From: Planctomycetota bacterium
Lineage (GTDB): Bacteria > Planctomycetota > UBA1135 > GCA-002686595
DNA: 64,000 nucleotides
Reading direction: 5' to 3'
NCBI GenBank assembly: GCA_026692665.1
Contig: JAPLOF010000058.1
Coordinates: 124,001 to 188,000 of the forward strand
Under the pieces are notes generated by a model, which saw nothing but the letters and a program-made list of their open reading frames with translations, did not search any database and had not been told where the DNA came from. Shown here piece after piece: positions 30,531 through 38,407 of this stretch. Position numbers and translations under genes: made by a program. Positions within the stretch are counted from its first letter, which is position 1. Each line of letters opens with the position of its first letter.

Positions 30531-31352
30531 ATGGCGATCCCGATGTCCGCGTCCAACACGCAAGATGCGCCCGGCGCGCGCGAAGGTCTCCTGCCCTTCC
30601 AGGTCCGCGACCACTTCCCCGGGCGGGCTCGGGGGACCCTCGAGCTCTCGCTGATCGCGCCGGTCTACGACGAGGAGGAGAACGTCGAGCGCCTGCACGC
30701 GCGCGTCGTCGAGATCTTCGGCGAGCGAGCGGGCTGGGAGCTGATCCTGGTCGACGACGGCAGCCGGGATCGCTCGCCCGAGCTGATCCGCGCCCTGTCG
30801 CGCCGCGACCCGCGCGTCACGGGGGTCTTCTTCGCGCGCAACTGCGGGCAGACCGCGGCGACGGCGGCGGGCATCCAGGTGGCGCGCGGCAAGCTCGTCG
30901 CGACGATGGACGCCGACCTGCAGAACGACCCCGCGGACCTGCCGGCGATGATCGAGCTGGCGGCACGGCACGACGCGGTGGTCGGCTGGCGCAAGAAGCG
31001 GCGCGACACGTACCTGCGGCGCATCAGCTCGCGCATCGCGAACGGCATCCGCAACTGGATCTCGAAGGACTCGATCCGCGACACGGGCTGCTCGCTGAAG
31101 GTCTTCCGCGCCGAGGCGATCCAGGCGCTGCCGCTCTTCGAGGGCATGCACCGCTTCCTGCCCACGCTCCTGCGCTACCACGGTTACGACGTCGTCGAGC
31201 ACGGCGTCGGACACCACCCGCGCACGGCCGGCATCAGCAAGTACGGCGTGTGGAACCGGGTGTTTCGTGCCACGAAGGACCTGATCGCGGTCCGCTGGAT
31301 GCGCGCGCGGCTCTTGAAGCTGCCCATCCGCGAGGTGACCGGTGGTCGCTGA
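30531..31352 (+). CDS. GT2-family glycosyltransferase, ArnC/DPM1-like
   Basis: Cytoplasmic-face enzyme of the dolichol-phosphate-mannose synthase type, loading a nucleotide-activated sugar on polyprenyl phosphate. GT-A motifs: SLIAPVYDEEENV, ILVDDGSRDRS, the acidic MDADLQNDP and DTGCSLKVFR. 273 residues without C-terminal membrane helices, unlike ArnC and so closer to DPM1. It could feed the divergent ArnT-like enzyme. It overlaps the following LpxB-N-type gene by 11 bp, so those two are co-transcribed. Sugar identity unknown. Confidence 0.9.
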   Translation: MAIPMSASNTQDAPGAREGLLPFQVRDHFPGRARGTLELSLIAPVYDEEENVERLHARVVEIFGERAGWELILVDDGSRDRSPELIRALSRRDPRVTGVFFARNCGQTAATAAGIQVARGKLVATMDADLQNDPADLPAMIELAARHDAVVGWRKKRRDTYLRRISSRIANGIRNWISKDSIRDTGCSLKVFRAEAIQALPLFEGMHRFLPTLLRYHGYDVVEHGVGHHPRTAGISKYGVWNRVFRATKDLIAVRWMRARLLKLPIREVTGGR

Positions 31353-31968
31353 CCGGCGCGCGTGGATCGCGATCCTCCTCGCGCTGGCGACGGGCTTCGC
31401 CGCATCGACGGTCGCGCCGGCGCAGAACTCCGCGCCGGTCGTGGGCGGCGGCTCCGCGGGCGCGAGGACCACCCAGCCTGCGCCCATCCGGCTCGACCTG
31501 CAGGTGCGGCTGAAGGACATCCAGGTGCGGCACACCCCGGACGGGGACGTGCTCCAGGTGCGGGCCGACGAGGGCACGATCGAACTCGCCCCCGAGGAGT
31601 TCTCCCGGGCGCTCGCCGCGGCCCAGAGCGAGATGGAGTCCTCGGGATTCCTCTACCGCCTGTTCAACATCACGAAGCCCTGGAGCTTCGCCTGGATCGC
31701 CGTCGGGTTCCTGGGCCAGGCGCTCTTCACGTTCCGCATGGTGCTCCAGTGGTACGCGAGCGAGAAGGAGAAGCGCTCGGTCATCCCCGTCGCGTTCTGG
31801 TGGGGCAGCCTCTTCGGCGGCATCCTGCTCTTCGTCTACTTCGTCTGGCGCAAGGACATCGTGGGCATCGTGGGGCAATCGACGGGCATCTTCGTCTACG
31901 CCCGCAACCTGGTCCTGATCCACCGCCGTCCCCTGCCCGCCCGCCCGCCGGCCGTACCCGCGAACTGA
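31342..31968 (+). CDS. LpxB N-terminal (LAB_N) domain membrane protein
   Basis: Carries only the small membrane domain found at the N-terminus of some lipid-A-disaccharide synthases, not the catalytic part. After a signal-like segment (7-28) and a soluble stretch (ELAPEEFSRALAAAQSEM), three membrane helices contain SFAWIAVGFLGQALFTFRMVLQWYASEKEKRSVIPVAFWW (read in parts) and GIFVYARNLVLIHR. 208 residues; GTG start within the end of the GT2 gene. In other bacteria such domains sit beside ArnC-like transferases, which suggests a lipid-carrier role such as flipping or presentation, unproven. Confidence 0.85.
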   Translation: MVADRRAWIAILLALATGFAASTVAPAQNSAPVVGGGSAGARTTQPAPIRLDLQVRLKDIQVRHTPDGDVLQVRADEGTIELAPEEFSRALAAAQSEMESSGFLYRLFNITKPWSFAWIAVGFLGQALFTFRMVLQWYASEKEKRSVIPVAFWWGSLFGGILLFVYFVWRKDIVGIVGQSTGIFVYARNLVLIHRRPLPARPPAVPAN

Positions 31969-31981
31969 AGGCAACCCACGC

Positions 31982-33709
31982 TTGGTCCGCTACCTCGTCA
32001 CTTCCGCACTTCCCTACGCGAACGGCCCCATCCACTTCGGGCACGTGACCGGCGCGTACCTGCCCGCCGACGTCTACGTGCGCACGCTGCGGATGCTGGG
32101 CGAGGAAGTGCTCTTCGTCTGCGGCACGGACGAGCACGGCGTCGCGATCACGATCGGCGCCGAGCAGGAGGGCAAGCCGTACCCCCAGTACGTGGCCCGC
32201 TGGCGCGAGGTGATCAAGCGCACCTTCGACGCGTTCGGCATCGAGTTCGACATCTGGTCGGGCACGAGCATCTGCCCCGAGCACCGGGCCGCGAGCCAGG
32301 GCTTCTTCCGCCGCCTCGACGACCGCGGCTGGCTCCTGAAGAAGACCTCGGCGCAGCTGTACTGCACGCACGATCGGATGTTCCTGGCCGACCGCTACAT
32401 CCTCGGGACGTGCACGAAGTGCGGTTACGAGCAGGCGCGCGGCGACGAGTGTCCGCGCTGCGGCACGTGGCTCGACCCGCTCGAGATGGCGCGCAAGACG
32501 AGAGCCGTGTGCAAGGTGTGCGGCAACGTGCCGGAGCAGCGCGACACCCTGCACTGGCACCTCGACCTGCCGGCCCTGCGGGACAAGGGTTTCGGCGCCT
32601 GGTTCCAGGGGCGCACCTGGAAGCCGAACGTCTCGGGCTTCATCGGGAACATGCTGGCCGACCTGCAGCCACGCCCCATCACGCGGGACATGACCTGGGG
32701 CGTCCCCGTCCCCGAGGACCGCGCGGCGGGAGAGACGGGCAAGGTCCTCTACGTCTGGTTCGACGCGCCCATCGGGTACGTCTCGTTCACGCAGCAGTGG
32801 GCGCGCGAGCAGGGCCGGCCGGGCGACTGGGAACGCTGGTGGAAGTCGCCCGACACGCGCCTCGTGCACTTCATCGGCAAGGACAACATCCCGTTCCACT
32901 GCCTCGTCTTCCCGTCGATGCTATATGGGATGGACGAGGGCTGGACGATGCCCTGGCAGGTGCCGGCGAACGAGTTCTACAACCTGCAGGGCGGCAAGTT
33001 CTCGACCTCGCAGAACTGGACCGTCCCGGTCGACGAGTTCTTCGCGAAGTACGACGCGGAGGCGGCGAGGTTCCACCTGATCGCGAGCATGCCCGAGGCC
33101 GCCGATTCGGAGTGGCGCTGGGAGGAATTCCAGTCCACGAACAACGCGCTGCTGGCCGACGCGATCGGGAATCTGGCGACGCGCGTCCTGAAGTTCATCG
33201 AGAAGAACGCCGAGGGTCGCATTCCGTCGCTCGATCCGGGCCACGCCGAGGAACTCGACCGGTGCATCCTGGGCCAGTGCGGAGAGTTCGGCGATCCGGC
33301 GCTGCACGTGCTCGAGTTCCGCTTCCGCCGCGCGGCCGAGGAGCTCATCCGCTGCGCCCACGTCGGGAACAAGTTCGTGAACGACCTGGCGCCCTGGACC
33401 CTGCGCAAGACGGATCCGGCGCGGGCCGCGAGCGTGCTGAACACGGCCTGCCAGTGGCTGGCCTGGATGGCGCGCTGGATGGCCCCGTTCATGCCCCAGA
33501 AGGCGCAGGCGCTGTGGGAGATGCTCGGTCAGACGACGCGCGTGGCGGGAGAGCGCTGGCCGGGGCTCCCGGTCGCGGGCTCGTGGCGCGTGCTGCCCGC
33601 GGGTCAACGCCTCGGCACGGTGACGGGGCTCTTTCCTAAGATCGAGGACGCGACCATCCAGGCCGAGGTCGCGGCGCTGGAAGCTCGCCGCGCGGCGGTC
33701 GCGAGCTGA
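31982..33709 (+). CDS. metG: Methionyl-tRNA synthetase
   Basis: Class I synthetase charging tRNA-Met. HIGH-type motif PIHFGH near the N-terminus, zinc knuckles CTKCGYEQARGDECPRCG and CKVCGN, and a KMSKS equivalent KFSTSQNW, a variant known from many MetRS. The anticodon-binding helical domain fills the C-terminal third; the extra C-terminal tRNA-binding domain of longer enzymes is missing (575 residues). TTG start 13 bp after the LAB_N gene, so it is apparently co-transcribed with envelope genes. Confidence 0.97.
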   Translation: MVRYLVTSALPYANGPIHFGHVTGAYLPADVYVRTLRMLGEEVLFVCGTDEHGVAITIGAEQEGKPYPQYVARWREVIKRTFDAFGIEFDIWSGTSICPEHRAASQGFFRRLDDRGWLLKKTSAQLYCTHDRMFLADRYILGTCTKCGYEQARGDECPRCGTWLDPLEMARKTRAVCKVCGNVPEQRDTLHWHLDLPALRDKGFGAWFQGRTWKPNVSGFIGNMLADLQPRPITRDMTWGVPVPEDRAAGETGKVLYVWFDAPIGYVSFTQQWAREQGRPGDWERWWKSPDTRLVHFIGKDNIPFHCLVFPSMLYGMDEGWTMPWQVPANEFYNLQGGKFSTSQNWTVPVDEFFAKYDAEAARFHLIASMPEAADSEWRWEEFQSTNNALLADAIGNLATRVLKFIEKNAEGRIPSLDPGHAEELDRCILGQCGEFGDPALHVLEFRFRRAAEELIRCAHVGNKFVNDLAPWTLRKTDPARAASVLNTACQWLAWMARWMAPFMPQKAQALWEMLGQTTRVAGERWPGLPVAGSWRVLPAGQRLGTVTGLFPKIEDATIQAEVAALEARRAAVAS

Positions 33710-33835
33710 AACGGCGGGATCCCGGCGCCGCGCGCGGCCTCCGCCAGCACGCGAGGCCAGCCGCGCGGTCGAACCGTGCGTCCGGCCTCGATGACGATCC
33801 GGCCTCGAGCTCGCGCGCGGCGAGGCGGAAGACGC

Positions 33836-33852
33836 GCACCCGTGGCGGGTGC
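33836..33852 (-). terminator. Small hairpin after the HU gene
   Basis: GCACCCG-TGG-CGGGTGC, a 7-bp perfect stem about 25 bases past the HU stop in the 167-bp spacer between convergent metG and HU. There is no T-run, so its role as a terminator is only suggested by position. Confidence 0.4.
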
Positions 33853-33876
33853 AGGTCGTCCCTGCGGTGCGCTCGC

Positions 33877-34146
33877 CTAGAGCGCGTCCTTCAGAGCTTT
33901 CCCGACGCGGAACCCGACGCGATGGCCGGCCGCGATCTCGATCGTCTCGCCGGTGTGCGGGTTGCGGCCCTGCCGCGCCTTGCGCGACTTGAGCTCGAAG
34001 GTCCCGAACCCGGTGAGGGTGACGCTCTGGTCTTCGCGCAGCCCCTTCTTGACCCCGTCCAGGACGGTTTCGACGAGGAGGCTCGCCTGGAGCTTCGAGG
34101 TCCGCAGCTCGTCCGCGACGTAGGCGATGAGGTGGCTCTTGTTCAT
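33877..34146 (-). CDS. HU-family DNA-binding protein
   Basis: Small nucleoid protein that bends DNA as a dimer. 89 residues with the HU/IHF pattern: MNKSHLIAYVADEL, LTGFGTFELKSRKARQGRNPHTGE (read in parts; the GRNP DNA-wrapping arm is intact) and FRVGKALKDAL. It lies 42 bp downstream of the gene for a 45-residue Lys/Arg-rich protein on the same strand, making a two-gene nucleoid-protein unit. Confidence 0.96.
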   Translation of the reverse strand: MNKSHLIAYVADELRTSKLQASLLVETVLDGVKKGLREDQSVTLTGFGTFELKSRKARQGRNPHTGETIEIAAGHRVGFRVGKALKDAL

Positions 34147-34188
34147 GGTGGAGCTCCGTCGTTCAAACGCGGGACTCCTCGTCGGATC

Positions 34189-34326
34189 TCACTTGCGTGT
34201 CGCCTTGCGGCGTCCGGCCTTGCGGCGTGTGGCGCTCTTCTTCTTGCGGCGCGCACCCTTCTTGGCGGCCTTGCGAGCGGTCTTCTTCGCGGCCTTCTTC
34301 TTGGCGGCCTTCTTCTTCCGTGCCAT
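34189..34326 (-). CDS. 45-residue Lys/Arg/Ala-rich histone-H1-like protein
   Basis: Extremely basic: 17 Lys, 9 Arg and 12 Ala among 45 residues, in AAKKK and RRKA repeats like eukaryotic H1 tails and bacterial Hc1-type proteins. The ATG at 34326 has AAGGAG about 9 bases upstream; the longer open frame above it lacks protein-like composition. It almost certainly binds nucleic acid non-specifically and could compact DNA together with HU encoded just downstream. No folded domain is expected. Confidence 0.82.
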   Translation of the reverse strand: MARKKKAAKKKAAKKTARKAAKKGARRKKKSATRRKAGRRKATRK

Positions 34327-34457
34327 GCGTAGGAACTCCTTGGACCTCGGTCCGTTGGATCGGCGCGCCTGTGCGCCGTCCACGACTACGGAGTGGAGAT
34401 CGGCGAGCTCTGCCCCGACCTTTCCTCGTACGGGCTGGAAGTTGGAGGGGAACCGCC

Positions 34458-34490
34458 GCGGATGGGGCTTTCCCACGAGTTCCCATCCGC
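34458..34490 (-). other. Hairpin in the leader of the Lys-rich protein gene
   Basis: GCGGATGGG (34458-34466) pairs perfectly with CCCATCCGC (34482-34490), about 130 bases upstream of the ATG at 34326. The surrounding 409-bp gap (34327-34735) otherwise shows no gene, only this hairpin and the terminator-like stem near 34700. It may be a 5' UTR structure. Confidence 0.35.
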
Positions 34491-34681
34491 AGCGAGGGCG
34501 GATCGAGCGCGGACTCGGCTCCAGCGCGAACCCAGGAGCTCGCGCTCAAACCTCGACTCGAGAGGAACTTACGTTGGAGGCAGGGGCCGGCCTCAGGGTC
34601 GCGCACGGGGCCGTGATCGAGCCTGGTCCCTCGCGCGGGGACCGTTCCCAATTCTGGGCCGACACGGGGAGAGGAACGACA

Positions 34682-34716
34682 CCGGCTCCGCGCTCCCAGC
34701 GGGAACACGGAGCCGG
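34682..34716 (-). terminator. Terminator-like hairpin after the roadblock/GTPase operon
   Basis: CCGGCTCCG (34682-34690) pairs with CGGAGCCGG (34708-34716), a 9-bp perfect stem starting 20 bases beyond the stop of the last operon gene. There is no T-tract. It probably marks the 3' end of the five-gene transcript. Confidence 0.5.
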
Positions 34717-34735
34717 CGTCTCCCGCGGGCGGGAA

Positions 34736-35239
34736 TCAGAACAGGCGGTCGAGAGCCGCGGCGGCGCTCGACGAGAAGTCGCTCGCGAGCCCGCTCTGGG
34801 CCGGAGCTTCGCGCTTGTCGATCTCGTTCAGGATCTCGCTGAGGCGGCGCACGGACTCGACCGCGTAGTAGCGGACCATCCCGAGGTTCGTGCGTTGGTC
34901 GAAGACCATCGCGAGCAGCGCGCGCTCGCCGACGAGCGAGATCTGGATGCTCTCGCGCTCGCCCTGGTGGAAGAGGGTCGCGAACTCGTCCTCGCCCAGC
35001 AGGCGCGCCATCTCGCGCGTCGCCGCGAACGATCCCGCCACGAGCGCGGAGATCGACTCGAGCGAGTTCTGCACCGCGTCGCCGCGGCGCGTCACGAGGT
35101 GGCCGTCCCGGTCGATCAGGAACGCGCAGCGCGATCCGGACAGCTCGAGGAGGCCGTCGATCTCTTCGTCGATGCGCGCGACGTCCTTCTCGTAGAAGAC
35201 GAGGCGTTCGCTGCGCAGCTTCTGGTCCATCATCGCCAT
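34736..35239 (-). CDS. Roadblock/LC7 (MglB-like) protein
   Basis: Free-standing roadblock domain, the fold that partners MglA/Ras-like GTPases and can act as their GTPase-activating or scaffold protein. Residues about 20-130 show the pattern: helix DEEIDGLLELSG, strands CAFLIDRDGHLVTRRG, helix SISALVAGSFAATREMARLLGE, then strands ESIQISLVGERALLAMVFD and a final helix. A Ser/Ala-rich tail follows. 167 residues. The ATG at 35239 has AAGGAG 10 bases upstream. It is the last gene of the operon, 22 bp after the MglA-like GTPase. Confidence 0.88.
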   Translation of the reverse strand: MAMMDQKLRSERLVFYEKDVARIDEEIDGLLELSGSRCAFLIDRDGHLVTRRGDAVQNSLESISALVAGSFAATREMARLLGEDEFATLFHQGERESIQISLVGERALLAMVFDQRTNLGMVRYYAVESVRRLSEILNEIDKREAPAQSGLASDFSSSAAAALDRLF

Positions 35240-35261
35240 GGTTGAATTGCTCCTTGGGGGG

Positions 35262-36758
35262 TCAGAGGACGGACAGGACCATCTTGGCCACGAACGCGCC
35301 GACACCGAGTGCGATGACGACGAACACGGCGGCGTAGACGAGCCGTTTCTTCCCCGAGCCGGGCGTCGCCATCGGCTGGTTGCGGGGTTGGATGCGCGGG
35401 CCGGCCTCGGCCGGGGCTTGTGCCACCGGCGGCGCCGGCTTGGCGGCGGCGGGCTTGGCGGCGGGTGCGCCACGGGGCTTCTGGCTCCCGGCCGGAGCCG
35501 GCGCCGTCTGGCCCTTGTCGACGCGCAACATGTGCAGGTTGCCCGGCGGCACGGCCTGTTGGGGCGCCATCGTGGCGGCGGGCGCGGACTGCAGCTGCAT
35601 GCCGGGCTGTTGCAGGCCGGCCTGCCCCTGCGGCGCGAAGCCGTAGCCCGTCTGCTGGAGCGACTGCTGCTGCTGCTGCTGCATCGGAGCCTGCACGTAC
35701 TGCGGGATCGCTCCCGGCACCTGCATCCCCGGGTGCATCATGCCCGGGTGCCCGCCCTGCATCTGCGGGTGGGCGTACATCGGCTGCATCGGCTGCATCG
35801 GCACGGATCCCGGCATCTGCGGTTGGCCCATCGGCATCGACTGCATGCCGGGCTGCATGGGCGGGGCGTGAATCGTCGTGCGCGCGAGCGGGTCCGGATA
35901 GCCGGCCTGCGGCGGCATCATCCCCGGCTGCGGTTGCATGGGCTGCACCGGCTGCATCGCCATCGCCGGCTGCATGCCGATCGATCGGGGCTGCACCGGC
36001 TGCTGCTGGGCGATCTGCGGGGCAGCTTGCTGCGGAACGCTCGCGGCCTGGTGGTAGCCGGTCTGCTGCAGCGTGCGCGGCACCGCGCCCGCCGAACCCG
36101 GCATCGCCGCTGCGGGATGGTAGCCGGTCTGCGACAGACCGGCCGGGATGCCCGCCGCGGGAGCGCTGGAACGGCTGCCGGTGTGGATGCACTCGAGCAC
36201 GCGGGCCGCCAGGGCCTTCAGCGTCGGGAACACGCCTTGACCCGTGTTCGCGATCGCCTCGTAGCACGGGGCGCCGTACGGGTTCAGGAGCCGCTGCAAT
36301 TCCTCGACGGGCAGCGCGTCCGGGAGGTCGCGCTTGTTGAACTGGATGATGAGCGGCATGGTCGCGAGCGACTTGCCGTACTCGGCCAGGTTCTGCTCGA
36401 GGTTGCGCATCGACTCGAGGTTCTCCTCGACCATCGATGCGGACGAGTCCGCCACGAACACGACGCCGTCCACGCCCTGCAACACGAGCTTGCGCGTCGA
36501 GTTGTAGTAGACCTGGCCGGGAACCGTGTAGAGCTGGAAGCACGTGCGCATGCCCGCGACCGTGCCCAGGTCGAGCGGCATGAAGTCGAAGAACAGCGTG
36601 CGGTCGCCGTCCGTGCTGATGCTCGTCAGGTCGCCGCGGTTCGGGGCCGGAGCGCGCTGGTGCACGATCTCCAGGTTGGTCGTCTTCCCGGACATCCCGG
36701 GCCCGTAGTAGACGATCTTGGCGTTGACTTGCTTCTGGGCGAAGTTGATCTGGACCAT
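35262..36758 (-). CDS. MglA-like small GTPase with Met/Gln/Pro tail and C-terminal membrane anchor
   Basis: Residues 1-195 are an MglA-type Ras-like GTPase: P-loop GPGMSGKTT (19-27), TVPGQVYY (78-85) in place of the Ras DxxG, and NKRD (141-144) for guanine specificity. MglA itself ends there (~195 residues). Here about 270 residues of low-complexity Met/Gln/Pro/Ala follow, with a Q6 run at 360-365 and three copies of QTGY (210-213, 232-235, 369-372), then KPRG/basic spacers and one transmembrane helix at 472-494 ending in KMVLSVL. This suggests a GTPase head on a long flexible tether attached to the membrane. It lies between two roadblock genes. Confidence 0.88.
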   Translation of the reverse strand: MVQINFAQKQVNAKIVYYGPGMSGKTTNLEIVHQRAPAPNRGDLTSISTDGDRTLFFDFMPLDLGTVAGMRTCFQLYTVPGQVYYNSTRKLVLQGVDGVVFVADSSASMVEENLESMRNLEQNLAEYGKSLATMPLIIQFNKRDLPDALPVEELQRLLNPYGAPCYEAIANTGQGVFPTLKALAARVLECIHTGSRSSAPAAGIPAGLSQTGYHPAAAMPGSAGAVPRTLQQTGYHQAASVPQQAAPQIAQQQPVQPRSIGMQPAMAMQPVQPMQPQPGMMPPQAGYPDPLARTTIHAPPMQPGMQSMPMGQPQMPGSVPMQPMQPMYAHPQMQGGHPGMMHPGMQVPGAIPQYVQAPMQQQQQQSLQQTGYGFAPQGQAGLQQPGMQLQSAPAATMAPQQAVPPGNLHMLRVDKGQTAPAPAGSQKPRGAPAAKPAAAKPAPPVAQAPAEAGPRIQPRNQPMATPGSGKKRLVYAAVFVVIALGVGAFVAKMVLSVL

Positions 36759-36761
36759 GCG

Positions 36762-37322
36762 TCAGTCCCCGGATTTCATGGGGTTGGTGTTCCCGGTGTT
36801 TGCGAATCCCTGACCCGCTTCTCGCGCGGGGACCTGGCTCGATTCCCTCGAGGTGGGCTGACTCGAGTGGGCCACCGGCAGCGGAGCACGCGGCTCCATC
36901 GCCGACGACTGTTCGGCGCTCGCGGGAGCGGCGGTGCTCGGCTTCGAGCCGGCCGCGGGGCGGAGGTGGCGCATCATGCGACCGACCGTGGCCTCCATCG
37001 GGAGGCGCAGTTCCTCGGCGCTCGAGCCGCTCTCGAGCACGACCACCAGCAGGGCTCCGGGTGCCTGCATCGCGACCAGAGTCCCGCGCGCGGCGCGCAG
37101 GACGAGGTGACGCGGCGCATCCCAGGCGAGCGGCGCGGTCGCGCGGTTCACTTCGCCGACCCACCCCGCGGCGAGCGCGGCGAGTGCGTCGAGCTCCCCC
37201 ACTTCGCCGCCGCCACGCGGAGCGGCGCGGCCCTGCACCGTGATCGGAACGCCGTCGTTCGTGATGAGCGCCGCCGTGCGCACGCCGGCGATGCGCGCCA
37301 GGGGTTCGAGGATGTGCTTCAC
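36762..37322 (-). CDS. Second roadblock-domain protein with disordered tail
   Basis: Residues 1-115 fit a roadblock/LC7 fold: helix KHILEPLARIAGV, strands RTAALITNDGVPITVQGR, helix ELDALAALAAGWVGEVNRA, strands HLVLRAARGTLVAMQAPGALLVVVLE and helix MEATVGRMMRHL. The last ~70 residues are Ser/Pro/Gln-rich and probably disordered. The GTG at 37322 overlaps the previous stop (GTGA) with GGAG about 8 bases upstream; the open frame above it is Arg-rich and not credible. 186 residues. It stops 3 bp before the GTPase start, a strong hint of a stoichiometric partner. Confidence 0.82.
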   Translation of the reverse strand: MKHILEPLARIAGVRTAALITNDGVPITVQGRAAPRGGGEVGELDALAALAAGWVGEVNRATAPLAWDAPRHLVLRAARGTLVAMQAPGALLVVVLESGSSAEELRLPMEATVGRMMRHLRPAAGSKPSTAAPASAEQSSAMEPRAPLPVAHSSQPTSRESSQVPAREAGQGFANTGNTNPMKSGD

Positions 37323-38407
37323 GAGCTCTGCTCCGTGTTCCCGGCAGCCGAGGCCGCGCCGGCGAGTTGCCGCAGGCTCTCCTCGTGCCGATTGTTCGAG
37401 GGTCCGTCGCACCACACCGCGGCCGAACCTTGTTCTCCGATGACGAGCACCAACGTCCCGAAGTCGCCTTCGAGTCGCGCACTCTGCGCGGCGCCCAAGC
37501 CGAGCTTGCGCGCGGCGGCGCGACATCCGCCGACGACCTCGCGCACTCCGCGCGCGGCACGCTCGGCCGTCGCGCCCTTGGGACCCTGCACGAGCGCCGT
37601 GGAGCCGCGCGTGAAGAACGCGGCCTGCACGCCCGGTTCCTTCACGAGGCTCTGGAGCATCGGGCGCACGTTCCCCGACTCGGGCGCTTCCTTCTTCTCG
37701 GGCTCGTCGTCGACGAGCCGACCGGAGCGTTCGACCTCGCGCAGAGCCTGATCGATGCCCTTGGAACCATCGGACAGGGCGACGACGGTGCGGAAGCGCG
37801 CCTCGAGGGCCGGATCCCCCGGGAAGTGCTCGAGCAGGCGCGCGATCGACCTCCGAGCGTCCGACCAGGCGCCGAGACGCGAGCAGAGCTGCAGCATCAG
37901 GCGCACCGGGCGCGGATCCCCGGGCAGCGCATCCTCCGCGGCCTTCACCAGGTCGTAGGCCTGGCGGCCGTCATCGCGGCGGCGGTCGGCGAAGAAGCGC
38001 TCGGTCCGCGCCAGCGCGCGGTAATAGGCCGATTCGCCGCTCTTCGTGCTCTGGTGCCACTCGTTCGCGACCTCTTCCGCGCGAGCCACGCGACCCGCCT
38101 CGATGAGGAGTTCGCACAGTTCCTTGCGCACGGCCGGTCGCGGCGCGGAGCGCAGTTCCTGTTGCAGCTCGCGGATGCGGCTCTCCAAGCGCAGCGAGCG
38201 GGTGCGCTCGCCGAGGCGCTTCAGCTCCACGTCGCCGGGGAACAGCCGGAGGCCCTCCGCGGTCACGCGCAGGACTTCCTCCACGTCGCCGGCCACGGCG
38301 TACTCCTGCGCCAGCTCGGCGTAGGCCGTCGGCGTCGGTTCCTTGGCGACCCGGCGCGCCGCGGTCCGCACGCGGCCAGCCGACATGATTCGGTTCAGGA
38401 AGCTCAT
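37319..38407 (-). CDS. TPR protein with C-terminal roadblock-like domain
   Basis: The N-terminal two thirds (about 20-225) are helical repeats with TPR character (AYAELAQEYAVAGDVEEVLRVTAEGLRLFPGD; ARRSIARLLEHFPGDPALEAR). A short acidic linker (DDEPEKKEAPESG) leads to residues about 250-345, which again read as a roadblock fold (LVKEPGVQAAFFTRGSTALVQG ... FGTLVLVIGEQGSAAVWCDG). ATG 38407 overlaps the upstream stop (ATGA) and was preferred to an in-frame start 39 bases earlier. 362 residues. It may bring the GTPase to another protein through the TPRs. Confidence 0.8.
   Translation of the reverse strand: MSFLNRIMSAGRVRTAARRVAKEPTPTAYAELAQEYAVAGDVEEVLRVTAEGLRLFPGDVELKRLGERTRSLRLESRIRELQQELRSAPRPAVRKELCELLIEAGRVARAEEVANEWHQSTKSGESAYYRALARTERFFADRRRDDGRQAYDLVKAAEDALPGDPRPVRLMLQLCSRLGAWSDARRSIARLLEHFPGDPALEARFRTVVALSDGSKGIDQALREVERSGRLVDDEPEKKEAPESGNVRPMLQSLVKEPGVQAAFFTRGSTALVQGPKGATAERAARGVREVVGGCRAAARKLGLGAAQSARLEGDFGTLVLVIGEQGSAAVWCDGPSNNRHEESLRQLAGAASAAGNTEQSS

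Noticed and set aside
35640-36190. Repetitive DNA in the Met/Gln/Pro region as a CRISPR-like or tandem repeat array
   Set aside because: The repetition is irregular and in frame, explained by the low-complexity protein tail; there are no constant repeats with unique spacers.
37323-37526. Upstream extension of the roadblock gene to an ATG at 37526
   Set aside because: The extra residues are Arg-rich and lie wholly inside the upstream gene; the GTG at 37322 with a GTGA overlap and a Shine-Dalgarno site fits better.
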